DNA of 64,000 nucleotides from Aquibacillus halophilus (GTDB lineage Bacteria > Bacillota > Bacilli > Bacillales > Amphibacillaceae). Position numbers and translations under genes: made by a program. Positions 17,394-26,286 of the stretch are shown here, in pieces. How positions within the stretch are numbered: the stretch's first letter is position 1; each line of letters begins with the position of its first letter. The stretch is taken from contig NZ_WJNG01000015.1 of the NCBI RefSeq assembly GCF_009649745.1, forward strand, positions 62,001-126,000, given 5' to 3'. The notes below the pieces were generated by a model. The model had not been told where the DNA came from, ran no database searches, and saw only the letters and a program-made list of their open reading frames with translations.

Positions 17394-18008
17394 TTAGTCG
17401 CCTTTATCAAACCTTGGATTTGGTAATTCAAAAAAGTCCCGAATATATGTATAGTCTCCAGCCATGCGTCCTATTACATTTAGTTTTTCTGGATCAACTT
17501 TATCATTATCCATGCGAATATCATCTTGAATGTGATAACAAACTAGTCGACCAAGAATAAGATATCCTTCACCCACTGTCACAATTTGATCTAGTTCACA
17601 TTCCATTGAAACTGGAGCTTCAGAAACCCTTGATGATTTTACTAGATTACTTGTAGCTTTTTTTATGCCGGCTTTGTCAAATTCATCATCGGAAAATTGA
17701 TAAGGTTTACTACTTAAGTACATCTTATTTGCTAATGTTTCGTTAACAATATTAATCACAAAGTTACCCGTCTGCTTTATGTTTAGTAACGTGTCCTTCT
17801 CACCATTGGTTCGTTCTTTTGCCGATGCTACCGAAAAACAAAAAGTAATGGGATCCATTGAAGCAACAGTAAAAAAGCTAAATGGCGCGATATTATCATT
17901 ACCATTTTCATCAACTGTCGATACCCAAGCAATTGGCCTAGGGACAACTGCACCTTTCACTAGCTTGCTCATATCATGATCCTTAAATTGCTTTTGATCT
18001 ATAATCAT
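17394..18008 (-). CDS. Flavin reductase-like domain protein (FMN-binding)
   Basis: 204 residues from the ATG at 18008, chosen for GAGGGTG 7 bases upstream; a longer frame to 18041 lacks a site. The sequence KGAVVPRPIAWVSTVDENG then NIAPFSFFTVASMDPITF is the hallmark of the DIM6/NTAB flavin-reductase family, which binds FMN on a split barrel. Members reduce flavin or supply it to a monooxygenase; no oxygenase partner is adjacent. Monocistronic. Confidence 0.85.
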   Translation of the reverse strand: MIIDQKQFKDHDMSKLVKGAVVPRPIAWVSTVDENGNDNIAPFSFFTVASMDPITFCFSVASAKERTNGEKDTLLNIKQTGNFVINIVNETLANKMYLSSKPYQFSDDEFDKAGIKKATSNLVKSSRVSEAPVSMECELDQIVTVGEGYLILGRLVCYHIQDDIRMDNDKVDPEKLNVIGRMAGDYTYIRDFFELPNPRFDKGD

Positions 18009-18142
18009 CGTTTTCACCCTCAAGTTTGTTATTATTTTCACAACATATGTGCTAACCGCTCCGGAATTTCGTTATTATCTATTCCACATATTATACGGTT
18101 AAATTTATGTGATTGAAAGTAACACTACTTAATATATGAGGC

Positions 18143-18184
18143 AAAAAAAGTAAACCAGCCTTTTTCGGCTTGGTTTACTTTTTA
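18143..18184. terminator. Strong bidirectional terminator
   Basis: AAAAAAGTAAACC pairs with GGTTTACTTTTT, and the inside GCC/GGC extends the stem. It lies 700 bases beyond the drug-efflux operon on the minus strand, with a repeat locus between. Confidence 0.8.
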
Positions 18185-18318
18185 ATTATTTCCATTTTTA
18201 ATTAAGCCCTTTTCGTAAGTTTTGTTGCTTTTTAATCGTCATATTTGATGTAAAAAGCGTTGTACCTTCTGCATTTATTTGCTTTTTTCGCTCTAGTTAA
18301 ATCGGCGCTATACTACCG

Positions 18319-18438
18319 TTTCGGCAGAATACTTCGCTTTCCATGGGCACGACCTTAGCCTCCTCAGAATCAAAGAACGATTCTTCCGGGGTCTTCGGAA
18401 CGCGCTGTTCCCATAGGAGTCTACGTACTCTGCCTTCA
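18319..18438 (+). repeat. Dispersed hairpin repeat R1, copy B1
   Basis: Outer arms GGCAGAATACTTCG and CTACGTACTCTGCC; interior landmarks CTTTCCATGGGCACG, CCTTAGCCTCCTC, GGGGTCTTCGGA and GTTCCCATAGGAGTC. Followed by R2 240 bases further on, the same order as at 29.5 kb. Confidence 0.8.
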
Positions 18439-18676
18439 CTAATAGTAGTGTTCTGATTATAGAAGAATAAAACCACTTATCCGCAGCTTAGAGAGGTTTT
18501 CTGTTCAAGTGGGATATATATCACCAAGAAACGTTTATTTAATGAAAAATACTCTCTCTAAGAATAATGGTTGTATTTTTAAAGAGTCTTTCGTTTATTC
18601 TCTTACGTAGTATAATGTTATGTTTGATAACTTCAATAAACCAAACAATAGCCTTTAGTTCTTATATGGTGGTTTT

Positions 18677-18790
18677 GGAGCGGAGGGCAGTCGACTCCAG
18701 CGGGAAAAGCGACGGCTGAAAATCCCGCAGGAAGTGGTATTCTTCCGAGGAAGTTGAAGCGTTGCCCGCGGAAAGCGACTGCCCGGAGCG
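18677..18790 (+). repeat. Dispersed hairpin repeat R2, copy B2
   Basis: Begins GGAGCGGAGGGCAGTCGACT and ends AAAGCGACTGCCCGGAGC, so GGGCAGTCG and CGACTGCCC close a long imperfect hairpin. Interior AGCGGGAAAAGCGAC and GAAAATCCCGCAGGAAG and GAAGCGTTGCCCGCGG are nearly identical in the copies at 29811 and 40607. Confidence 0.85.
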
Positions 18791-18829
18791 CAAATCAACA
18801 TAGCAGCCGATAGTGAAAAAAATTATCAA

Positions 18830-18890
18830 AAAGTTACGTCGGAGTCTATAGTTACTCTGTCAAAAACAACCGTCTTTTAGGAAAAAGCCT
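18830..18890 (-). repeat. Dispersed repeat R3, copy 2
   Basis: GTTACGTCGGAGTCTATAG followed by TGTCAAAAACAACCG and TTTTAGGAAAAAGCC. Reverse complement of the copy at 2904-2972, with small changes. Confidence 0.65.
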
Positions 18891-18894
18891 TTTA

Positions 18895-19725
18895 TTATGC
18901 TTCGATTCTTGAAAATCGGATGGTTGCCAAAATAACAAAAAACACACTTAGTAAGCCGACAACCAGAATTTCTTCTGGAAGCGTTATGACATGGTTGAAA
19001 ACAGATAAGTTTAACCCCATCGCTTCTCTTAATGCTGGCGCCATTTGTTCGGGCTGAAGAATAATTTTTTTGAACATATCAACAGAATAAGTCAGTGGGT
19101 TAATCTTAACAATAAAATTCATCCAAGCAGGCATCCCGCTTAATGGAAATAAAGCACCAGATAAAAACAACATTGGGAAAATTAAAACCTGTACCACCAT
19201 TTGAAATCCCTGAGATGTCTTTAAAGATGTGGCGATTAGTAACCCAATAGATGAAAGTGCAAAAGCCACTAAGAACATTACAGGAATAAGTTGCAGAATC
19301 ATCGAAAAGGAAATTGAGATTCCAATAAACGGAACAAAAATAAGCATCATTAGCCCCTGGAAAAGTGCTACTGTACTTCCCCCTAGTACTTTTCCTATAG
19401 CAATTGAAACTCTGGACATAGGGGAAACCAAAATCTCGCGCATATAGCCAAACTCTTTATCCTGTACTACGGATAATGCAGAAAATATAGCTGTGGTGAA
19501 TACTGTCATTCCAATAATTCCAGGAAACATAAATTCAACAAAATCAAAATCAGCTAATGGACCTGACGCTTCACTTCCACCCATCATTGATGACATCGCT
19601 CCACTCATTCCACTTCCGAATAAAATCAGAAACATGAAAGGCATCGCAAAGGAACCAACAAGCCGTGCTCGGTCTCTAAAAAATTTAATTACATCTCGTT
19701 GCCAAATTGCCATAATACCTTCCAT
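18895..19725 (-). CDS. ABC-2 type drug exporter, permease
   Basis: 276-residue membrane subunit of a DrrAB-type exporter. About six hydrophobic segments, with the ABC-2 family features VVQDKEFGYMREILVSPMSR after the second segment and LFPLSGMPAWMNFIVKINPLTYSVD before the last ones. The ATG at 19725 is one base after the ATPase stop, so the pair is coupled. The MarR regulator upstream suggests an inducible multidrug or antibiotic export operon. Substrate unknown. Confidence 0.88.
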   Translation of the reverse strand: MEGIMAIWQRDVIKFFRDRARLVGSFAMPFMFLILFGSGMSGAMSSMMGGSEASGPLADFDFVEFMFPGIIGMTVFTTAIFSALSVVQDKEFGYMREILVSPMSRVSIAIGKVLGGSTVALFQGLMMLIFVPFIGISISFSMILQLIPVMFLVAFALSSIGLLIATSLKTSQGFQMVVQVLIFPMLFLSGALFPLSGMPAWMNFIVKINPLTYSVDMFKKIILQPEQMAPALREAMGLNLSVFNHVITLPEEILVVGLLSVFFVILATIRFSRIEA

Positions 19726-19726
19726 T

Positions 19727-20710
19727 TTAATGGCGCCCCCTCATTTGTTGTTTTGCAAGATCTTTTTTCGACAATGTTTCGTCTCTAATTTCTCTTCCCG
19801 TTAAGTGTAAAAATACATCATTTAATGTTGGCCTTCTTAAATTCACACTAGTAATCGGTATATCGAACTCTTTAACAAAATTGACTAAGAACTCACTACC
19901 TTTACTGACCTGGAAGGTTAGCGTTTTGTTATCTGATTCCGTAACATCTGTTTCGTATATTTTTTCTATTCTTTTTTTAGCCTCGATATTATCTTCTGTT
20001 GAAATTTCAATAATGTCTCCACCTACGTTATTCTTCAGTGCTTCTGGTGTATCTAATGCGATTAATTCACCATGATCCATCACGGCAACACGATCACATA
20101 TTTCTGCTTCATCCATGTAGTGGGTTGTTAGGAATATAGTAATCCCTGCTTTTTCCTTCAATTTTAGAATATACTCCCAGATATGGTTACGCGTTTGTGG
20201 ATCAAGTCCTACTGTCGGTTCATCAAGAAATAATACTTTGGGATAATGAAGCAATCCTCTCGCTATCTCAAGTCGCCTCTTCATCCCCCCTGAAAAAGTT
20301 TCCACTATGTTAGAGCGCTTATCTGTTAAATCAACTATCTCTAATACTTCCTGAATCCGTTCTTCTCGCTTGTTTTTATCAATACCATAAAACTTACAAT
20401 GAAGCATTAGGTTTTCATTCGCTGTTAATTTAACATCTAGTGTTTGCTCTTGAAAAATAAGACCAATGCTGGCACGAACATCGTTTTTCTGCTTGACAAC
20501 GTCGTAACCATTTATCATAGCTGTTCCACTCGATGGCCTTATAATCGTTGACATCATATTTATTGTTGTACTCTTTCCTGCGCCGTTTGGCCCTAAAAAA
20601 CCAAATATTTCTCCTTCTTCAATCGTTAAATCAACGCCCTTTACTGCTTCAAATTCTTTATAGCTTTTTTTTAATCCTTTGACCTCTACGATATTAGTCA
20701 ACTGTCTCAC
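19727..20710 (-). CDS. ABC-2 type drug exporter, ATP-binding protein (DrrA-like)
   Basis: 327 residues with Walker A GPNGAGKSTT, the signature FSGGMKRRLEIARGL, Walker B VLFLDEPTVGLDP and the LTTHYMDEAE switch. A C-terminal extension of about 100 residues (after residue 220) ends in RRPTLNDVFLHLTGREI, the DrrA-type tail. It starts 7 bases after the MarR gene and is followed directly by the permease. Together: marR-ATPase-permease. Confidence 0.9.
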   Translation of the reverse strand: MRQLTNIVEVKGLKKSYKEFEAVKGVDLTIEEGEIFGFLGPNGAGKSTTINMMSTIIRPSSGTAMINGYDVVKQKNDVRASIGLIFQEQTLDVKLTANENLMLHCKFYGIDKNKREERIQEVLEIVDLTDKRSNIVETFSGGMKRRLEIARGLLHYPKVLFLDEPTVGLDPQTRNHIWEYILKLKEKAGITIFLTTHYMDEAEICDRVAVMDHGELIALDTPEALKNNVGGDIIEISTEDNIEAKKRIEKIYETDVTESDNKTLTFQVSKGSEFLVNFVKEFDIPITSVNLRRPTLNDVFLHLTGREIRDETLSKKDLAKQQMRGRH

Positions 20711-20716
20711 TCCCCT

Positions 20717-21160
20717 TTAATCTTTCTGTTTTTCTCGATTGAGCAATTTTTGCAATGTATTTAATCCCGTCATCACTTCTGTTATTTGTTTGTCTGTTGC
20801 ATCTTCTACAATAGTCCCCAGAAATTGTGTGACCGTATCATGGAACAATTTGTGGAGCTCTTCTGCTTGCTTGGAAGGTTCCACATGAACCACACGGCGA
20901 TCGACTTCACTTCGAACCCTTTGAACGTAACCTAATTTCTCAAGACGATCGATGATTCCAGATACTGTGCTATTTGCTAAGTTCATTTTGGTACTAATTT
21001 CGCTAACTTTTAATTTTTTTTCCTCTGATAGCATAAACATAATCATCATCTGAGGTGGGGTTAAGTTATTCTCCTTGAATGCTTCTCTTAATTGAGCATT
21101 TAACGTAGCGTTTATTTCCCTGATCAAAGAAGCAATTTCTGAACCTTTTTCGTGTTTCAT
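20717..21160 (-). CDS. MarR-family transcriptional regulator of the ABC exporter operon
   Basis: 147 residues from the ATG at 21160 (TTG at 21163 is possible but closer to the AAGGTGA site). The winged helix-turn-helix is around LKVSEISTKMNLANSTVSGIIDRLEKLGYVQRVRSEVDRR. First gene of the exporter operon, so autorepression relieved by a drug-like ligand is expected. Candidate operators TTAGT-N11-ACTAA (21180-21200) and TTCG-N4-CGAA (21204-21215) follow a TATAAT at 21223-21218. Confidence 0.9.
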   Translation of the reverse strand: MKHEKGSEIASLIREINATLNAQLREAFKENNLTPPQMMIMFMLSEEKKLKVSEISTKMNLANSTVSGIIDRLEKLGYVQRVRSEVDRRVVHVEPSKQAEELHKLFHDTVTQFLGTIVEDATDKQITEVMTGLNTLQKLLNREKQKD

Positions 21161-21179
21161 CAATAAATCACCTTACCAA

Positions 21180-21223
21180 TTAGTATATTTAGCAAACTAA
21201 TATTTCGCATACGAAGTATTATA
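21180..21223 (-). promoter_or_regulatory. marR promoter and operator region
   Basis: Minus-strand TATAAT at 21223-21218. Just downstream lie two inverted repeats: TTCGCATACGAA (21204-21215, arms TTCG/CGAA) and TTAGT...ACTAA (21180-21200). Their place over the likely transcription start suits repression by the MarR protein. Confidence 0.5.
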
Positions 21224-21383
21224 TCATAGTATTTTTTAATTTTAAATTCAGAACAAAAAAGCTCGACACTGAAAAGTGACAAGATGGCATATTTCTAATT
21301 TTTCTGTGACCATTGTGCTATTATTTTTAATAAGATAATACTTTTAAAACATTGAAGTAACTAGGAAGAAGAGAGTTGATATC

Positions 21384-22448
21384 TTGCTTAGGAAGTCGAT
21401 ATTTTTAACTGCAGCATTCGCGCTTGGATACGTTTTTTCCATTTTTCATGTTCCTGCAGGATGGCTGATCGGGGCTGTCGTTGTCGGGATTTTCTATCGT
21501 TTTGTTATAGGTGAGCTATCTTTTCATTCTTTTTATTTTGATATATCTCTCGCCCTTATTGGGGTTAGTATTGGCTTGACCATTCAATTTGAAATGTTTC
21601 GTGCCATTACATCCTACATCGTTCCTCTTATCCTATCCATGTTTGCTATTCTAATTGGAGCATGGGTGTTAGGAAAAATTCTATATCATTACTCAAATCT
21701 AGATAAGAAAACCGCTCTTTTTTGTTGTGTTCCAACTGGTGTTTCAATTATGATTGGCTTGAGCAATGATTATAAAGCAGATACTAATGTAGTAGCTGCA
21801 TTTCAAACAACTAGAGTGCTACTATTTGTATCCACCATGCCTATTCTTGCTGGAATTATGTCTTCTCTTTTTGTTGAAGAATCAACTAGTACTACAACTA
21901 ATCAACTAGAACAAACAATAGCGATGCCTTTTCCAGGAGCGGAGTTTGTCATTTACACTACTTTAATCGTAATTACGTTAGGGCTAGCATTTATATGGAA
22001 AATTCCTGTTGCATCATTCTTATATGGTCTTATTGTCGGGTTTGTATGGAATCAATTTGTCTATGAAGTACCACCGATGCCGAATCTATTTATCGGCGTG
22101 GGGATGGTGATATTAGGGGTTATGATTGGCTTAAAGTTTGATAAACAATCATTAGTTCAGTTGAAACAAATCGGTCGGATTAGTGTCATTGTTTTGGGAC
22201 TGAACTTTGCTCTAGTGTTTGCTGTCTCCTATATGTTTTACATGTTTACCGATGTCGGTTATTTTACTAGCCTGTTAAGCGTTGTCCCTGCAGGCGCACC
22301 GCAAATGGCATCGATTGCTGCAGTTATTGGACTTGATGCAACTGTTGTCTCTTCCATGCAAATTATTCGATTGTTAGCTGTCGTCGTACTTATTCCGACA
22401 GTTATTCCGTTTTTAGTTGATAAGCCAGTAAAACAGCGAAACTTATAA
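21384..22448 (+). CDS. AbrB-family integral membrane protein (COG3180)
   Basis: 354 residues with two similar blocks of hydrophobic segments, the AbrB duplication found in proteins long misnamed ammonia monooxygenase. GWLIGAVVVGIFYRF in block one and the repeat PAGAPQMASIAAVIGLDATVVSSMQIIRL in block two, with FCCVPTGVSIMIGLSNDY as its counterpart, support this. Transport role and substrate are unknown. Start TTG at 21384; the ribosome site AGGAAGAAGAGAG is weak, so the start is approximate. Confidence 0.75.
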   Translation: MLRKSIFLTAAFALGYVFSIFHVPAGWLIGAVVVGIFYRFVIGELSFHSFYFDISLALIGVSIGLTIQFEMFRAITSYIVPLILSMFAILIGAWVLGKILYHYSNLDKKTALFCCVPTGVSIMIGLSNDYKADTNVVAAFQTTRVLLFVSTMPILAGIMSSLFVEESTSTTTNQLEQTIAMPFPGAEFVIYTTLIVITLGLAFIWKIPVASFLYGLIVGFVWNQFVYEVPPMPNLFIGVGMVILGVMIGLKFDKQSLVQLKQIGRISVIVLGLNFALVFAVSYMFYMFTDVGYFTSLLSVVPAGAPQMASIAAVIGLDATVVSSMQIIRLLAVVVLIPTVIPFLVDKPVKQRNL

Positions 22449-22455
22449 TCCAACA

Positions 22456-22483
22456 AGGTGAAAAAGGGGAGCCATTTTCACCT
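22456..22483. terminator. Terminator between convergent genes
   Basis: AGGTGAAAA (22456-22464) pairs with TTTTCACCT (22475-22483). It overlaps the stop codon of the CAP lipoprotein gene on the other strand and can serve both genes. Confidence 0.6.
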
Positions 22484-23218
22484 CTTGATAAAAAGCTGTG
22501 TCCAGTAATTACCGTTTTGTGCATGACCTACACCAATATGTGTAACAGATTCATTAAGGATATTTTTTCGATGACCTGGACTATTCAACCACATCTCAAC
22601 TACAGCTTCAGCTGATTGCTGTCCTGATGCAATATTTTCGGCAGCTGTCATATAATCAATGCCGAATTGCGCTAGCATATCAAATGGTGAACCATATGTT
22701 GGTGATGTGTGTGAAAAGTAGTTATTAGTTTCCATATCCTCCGATTTAGCCTGTGCTACCTTTGTTAGTTCTATATCTGGAGATAAGCTTGGTAGGCCAT
22801 TTTGCTGTCTAGCTTCATTCGTTAATCGAACCACTTCATTCTGAAAATCGCTTATCTCATAGGTGTTAGCAGCACCACCATGATTTCTTACGTCATTGGA
22901 CCCTCTACGTATTCCATTGTGTTCTGGTTGATTACTTTGCTCCTGATAATTTTTCTGACCCCTATCAGGATCTGCTGTTAAGTTAAATTTATTTGGTGAT
23001 TCCGGACTGTTTTTTTGATTTAGTTGATTGTCAGGATCAAAGCCAATTTCATTTGGACTAAAATTAACGTTATTCGGTTCTATCGTTCCATCATTAATAA
23101 TCTCATCATTCAGGCCTTGTTCATTTGTGTTACATGCTGAAACGAATAGCATGAAAGACATTATTATTGCTAAACCTATACCTTTTTCCACGTTGCTCAT
23201 CCCTTTCATTCTCTTCAT
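22478..23218 (-). CDS. CAP/SCP-domain lipoprotein (YkwD-like)
   Basis: 246 residues. A hydrophobic signal segment ends in the lipobox VSAC followed by NTNEQG, so it is probably anchored outside the membrane. A long Asn/Pro-rich linker (about 30-125) follows, then a CAP domain with AQAKSEDMETNNYFSHTSP, AAENIASGQ, VEMWLNSPGHRKNIL and GVGHAQNGNYWTQLF, all CAP landmarks. Function of bacterial CAP proteins is largely unknown. The start is uncertain: ATGs at 23218, 23209 and 23200 or GTG at 23191, which has the best ribosome site AAAGGGA. Downstream of clustered DnaA-box-like sites. Confidence 0.83.
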   Translation of the reverse strand: MKRMKGMSNVEKGIGLAIIMSFMLFVSACNTNEQGLNDEIINDGTIEPNNVNFSPNEIGFDPDNQLNQKNSPESPNKFNLTADPDRGQKNYQEQSNQPEHNGIRRGSNDVRNHGGAANTYEISDFQNEVVRLTNEARQQNGLPSLSPDIELTKVAQAKSEDMETNNYFSHTSPTYGSPFDMLAQFGIDYMTAAENIASGQQSAEAVVEMWLNSPGHRKNILNESVTHIGVGHAQNGNYWTQLFIKR

Positions 23219-23230
23219 TGATTGGTACTA

Positions 23231-23311
23231 ATATTCACAGTATTATTGATGTTATTCACAGTTTCGCTAGCAGTAACGATTTAATTGAAACAGAGGGAAT
23301 AGTTATCCACA
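23231..23311 (+). promoter_or_regulatory. Cluster of DnaA-box-like sites
   Basis: TTATCCACA at 23303-23311 is the consensus DnaA box. TTATTCACA at 23252-23260 and ATATTCACA at 23231-23239 have one and two changes. All point the same way, in the promoter region of the CAP lipoprotein gene, at start-to-start distances of 21 and 51 bases. Confidence 0.5.
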
Positions 23312-23342
23312 GGTTGTCAACAATTTAATTTTATAAAAGAAA

Positions 23343-23368
23343 AAGACTACAGCCTATGACTGCAGTCT
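23343..23368 (-). terminator. Terminator after the asparaginase gene
   Basis: AGACTaCAG pairs with CTGcAGTCT around CCTATGA, with T-rich sequence (AAAAGAAAA on plus) on the minus-strand 3' side. Confidence 0.65.
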
Positions 23369-23391
23369 AAGAAAATACCGATATATTTTTG

Positions 23392-24414
23392 TTAAATCAT
23401 AGTTAATTCAAAGTTCGGTTTAATGACCCCAATTTTCTCGTTCCTAGCATTTAATACGGGTGCATGATGATAAGAGGATAACTGTTGTAATATACTGGAT
23501 TCACCAATACCTAATTGATGGATAACTTCCATCGCAGCTACATTCGTTGCTCTTTCATTACCATCCTCAACTTTAATCGCTACACCTATGCCGGTTTCTC
23601 TATCACCAAAGCAATAGACCCCTTCAGCCCCAACCTTTGCAACAATTCTCCCTTCAAATGCTTTCATTAAATCCGTGTCAAACCGCTTGGTACCGGCAAC
23701 CATCTCTGGTTCCGCTACCATAGCATCACTTATAAGTTGTAACGCTCCTTTTCTAGCTGGAGTTCCTTCTATCCATTTTTCCGGGGTAGCCAAACGCCCA
23801 AAGGCTAATGCTAAATGATAGAGTGGTAGACGATGAACTGGAACACCACATCCATCTACAGAGGTTTTTATTTTTTCTCTTTGGTATCCAGTTACATTTG
23901 AAATAACGTCAATAATTTGTTGCTGATAAGGATGCGTTACCTCACGATAATTGCTTGTATCAAAATGTTGTTTTACGACACCTGATAGCATGCCTGCATG
24001 TTTACCAGAACAATTACTATAAAATGGAGTTAGTTCTTCTCCTTTGTGGATAAGTTGTTTATAACTTTCAAAATCCTTGGGAATATGGGTTCCACATTGT
24101 AAATGTTTCTCTTCAAGATCGATTTTTTCCAATACACTCTTAACCGCTTGTCTGTGAAAATCTTCCCCATTGTGGCTAGCACAAAATAACGCTAATTCCT
24201 TTTGGCTAATTTTATACTCTTCCAACGCACCTGATTCAGCCGCAGGTACCGCTTGAAATGGTTTCATGGAAGAACGTGCGAATGTATTACGATAAGAGTC
24301 GCCATAATAGCCTAGTAATTCTCCGGTTACATTCACAACAGCAATGTTTATATCGTGATTGCTTTCTATGTAATCTCCACGATACACTTGGATTGGTTTA
24401 TTCTTTGATTGCAT
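23392..24414 (-). CDS. Asparaginase, Asparaginase_II (Rhizobium etli-type) family
   Basis: Hydrolyses asparagine to aspartate and ammonia. The start is set at the ATG 24414 (MQSKNKPIQVYRGD) because GGAGGAG lies 6 bases upstream; this gives 340 residues. Family motifs are FARSSMKPFQAVP near residue 50, CASHNGEDFH, YSNCSGKHAGML and SVDGCGVPVHRLPL, which hold the active Ser-Lys and Cys residues of this fold. It is unrelated to the AnsA/AnsB type. Monocistronic; a role in nitrogen supply fits with TnrA in the same window but no TnrA box was seen upstream. Confidence 0.85.
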   Translation of the reverse strand: MQSKNKPIQVYRGDYIESNHDINIAVVNVTGELLGYYGDSYRNTFARSSMKPFQAVPAAESGALEEYKISQKELALFCASHNGEDFHRQAVKSVLEKIDLEEKHLQCGTHIPKDFESYKQLIHKGEELTPFYSNCSGKHAGMLSGVVKQHFDTSNYREVTHPYQQQIIDVISNVTGYQREKIKTSVDGCGVPVHRLPLYHLALAFGRLATPEKWIEGTPARKGALQLISDAMVAEPEMVAGTKRFDTDLMKAFEGRIVAKVGAEGVYCFGDRETGIGVAIKVEDGNERATNVAAMEVIHQLGIGESSILQQLSSYHHAPVLNARNEKIGVIKPNFELTMI

Positions 24415-24846
24415 CCTTTTCTCCTCCTCAATCATAAAAAAACCAGTTAATCTAAATACTTCCTCTTTATCCTATATTACTACCGATAGCCTCCACAACA
24501 AAATTCTTTACCCAAGGCTGTTTTCTAAAAGATTGTTGTTTTTAATGCAAAATCTAAAAAACTGTTCTTAGTTACATCTTGGTATCCGATCCGGACAGTC
24601 GATTTCTTTCCTTCTTAGTAGTTTCATAAACGAAAGAAACTAGCTCCTTACTCGTAAATTCGTAGGTTAAGTTGGTTAGAATGAATACTACCAAATCAGA
24701 GCTACATTACGGAAGAAGCTAGCCATTATGAAGGATGCCATATAATGGGCAGGTTTAAACCTGCCTGTCAAAAAAATTTATCAAATGCGTATATTAAAAA
24801 ATGAAAAGATTTATCCAATTTGAATAACCCTACAAATTAATGGTGT
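24415..24846. other. Intergenic stretch with degraded R3 repeat and a palindrome
   Basis: Positions 24513-24570 (GGCTGTTTTCTAAAAGATTG, then TTGTTTTTAATGC) are a degraded R3 copy. The perfect 18-base palindrome GGCAGGTTTAAACCTGCC lies at 24748-24765, about 80 bases past the ZIP stop, without a T-run. No gene was found. Confidence 0.45.
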
Positions 24847-25578
24847 TTAAAGATGGTGAAGCCATAGGGATATGAAAACTCCAATTGCCGTAATAAATCC
24901 TACCCCTGGCCCACCTTCCTTAAAAGCTTCTGGCATCATGGTTGAGGCAACCATTGAAATAATTGCACCTCCAGCAAATGCACTCATAATTGCTTTAATA
25001 TCATTGGAAGCACCTTGTAGCAGTACCCCGCCTAATGAACTTAATGCTGAAAAAAATACAACTAACAACCATAAGAGTATTATTTTCTTTTTAGAGTAGC
25101 CACTCTTTTGCAACCCGACAGTACTCGACAATCCTTCTGGCAGGTTACTTATAAATATTGAAATAACCAAAGCTAGGCTAACAGATTCTCCACCAATTAA
25201 ACTCATACCAATCATTGCTGACTCAGGTAACGTATCCATTATTGTACCTATAAAGATCCCTAGGCCTGAATTAGTCGAGTCATCCTCATTATTTTTTTCT
25301 GGTTCTTTTCTTTTCTTTCCACCTTTACGAGAGACAATGATATCCACAACAGTAAATGCTAAGGCGCCACCCAGAAACCCTATTGCTATTTGTAAAAAAC
25401 CACTCATCTCAAGAGCACCCTCTAAAAGCTCATAGGTTGTTGCACCTATTAATGCGCCTGTTCCAAGTGCCATAATATACCCTATAATCTTTTTAGGTAT
25501 AGAAAACTGTAAAACAATTAATGCACCAACTAAAGTGGCCGATGCAGCAATTGTTCCCCATAAGATGGCATTCCACAT
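24847..25578 (-). CDS. ZIP-family metal transporter
   Basis: 243 residues with about eight membrane segments. The conserved fourth and fifth segments read TLPESAMIGMSLIGG and ISNLPEGLSSTVGLQKSG, supplying the polar residues of the ZIP metal site. A Lys/Glu/Asp-rich cytoplasmic loop (KGGKKRKEPEKNNEDD) replaces the His-rich loop of many zinc importers. It resembles the short bacterial ZIP branch (YndB/GufA-like); direction and metal are not certain. Monocistronic. Confidence 0.85.
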   Translation of the reverse strand: MWNAILWGTIAASATLVGALIVLQFSIPKKIIGYIMALGTGALIGATTYELLEGALEMSGFLQIAIGFLGGALAFTVVDIIVSRKGGKKRKEPEKNNEDDSTNSGLGIFIGTIMDTLPESAMIGMSLIGGESVSLALVISIFISNLPEGLSSTVGLQKSGYSKKKIILLWLLVVFFSALSSLGGVLLQGASNDIKAIMSAFAGGAIISMVASTMMPEAFKEGGPGVGFITAIGVFISLWLHHL

Positions 25579-25663
25579 TGAAGAGGCCCCCTTATTTTAG
25601 TTATAAACAAAGCCCTTTTCATAAGCCTCTTCATTTCTGGGTGATTTATACTCGCGACAATAT

Positions 25664-25993
25664 TTATTTATTGAAAACTGTATCTATATAATTATCCTCT
25701 TTAATTTTAATACCCCGTTCTGTTAGTTGTTTCCATATTATTTGATCTAATGAATAAGGATTTCTATCTCTTAACATCGAAATAGTTGTTCCTTTAAGCT
25801 TTATTGAAAAAATTGCATTATTAACATGAAAAACAATTAGACAATCTTCATCGTTATTCCAACTGGTAATTACCTCTGGGTTATAATCTGACTCTATTAG
25901 TTTTCGTGTCACACAATCTAAAACGTGGGCTAAAAATTTTTCCTTCTCTAAATTTTTAGCCATTAAGCCTCTTGCCATTCCATTTGCATTCAT
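25664..25993 (-). CDS. Hypothetical protein, 109 residues
   Basis: Not recognised. Start ATG at 25993 behind AAGGAG gives MNANGMARGLMAKNLEKE. No signal peptide or membrane segment; a mixed alpha/beta pattern with an alternating hydrophobic stretch DCLIVFHVNNAIFSIKLKG that suggests paired beta strands. The good ribosome site and codon pattern support a real gene. Between the ZIP and the ankyrin-lipoprotein genes, same strand, no clear operon link. Confidence 0.6.
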   Translation of the reverse strand: MNANGMARGLMAKNLEKEKFLAHVLDCVTRKLIESDYNPEVITSWNNDEDCLIVFHVNNAIFSIKLKGTTISMLRDRNPYSLDQIIWKQLTERGIKIKEDNYIDTVFNK

Positions 25994-26107
25994 AAAATAC
26001 ACTCCTTAAGTTTCAAGTGCTTTGTTGGATAAAGTTAACCAAGTATTTGTAAAATAAAAAAATCCAATTGCTCTAAATGCAAAAGGATTCTTATCACGGT
26101 TCCTTAT

Positions 26108-26172
26108 CAGTGAACTTCTCCAACTAAATCAACAGATTTTGAAGGGGGATCCGGCGCTTATTTTTGTTCAAC
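26108..26172 (+). repeat. Dispersed repeat pair, copy 1
   Basis: Shares CTCCAACTAAATC, AGATTTTGAAGGGG and GGCGCT with the copy at 27842-27905, about 85 percent alike by eye over 60 bases. The copies flank the ankyrin lipoprotein gene in the same orientation. A remnant of a mobile element end is possible. Confidence 0.55.
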
Positions 26173-26263
26173 TGGAAATGTTAGAATACCATTGTCGATA
26201 AGCGACCATCCTACGAACGAGATGTAGATTGAAGATAAAAAATAATAAAAATAGGCAAAAAAT

Positions 26264-26286
26264 AAAAACGTCATTAAGACGTTTTT
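26264..26286 (-). terminator. Terminator overlapping the ankyrin gene stop codon
   Basis: AAAAACGTC (26264-26272) pairs with GACGTTTTT (26278-26286). The stop codon TAA at 26287-26285 is part of the stem. Confidence 0.75.
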
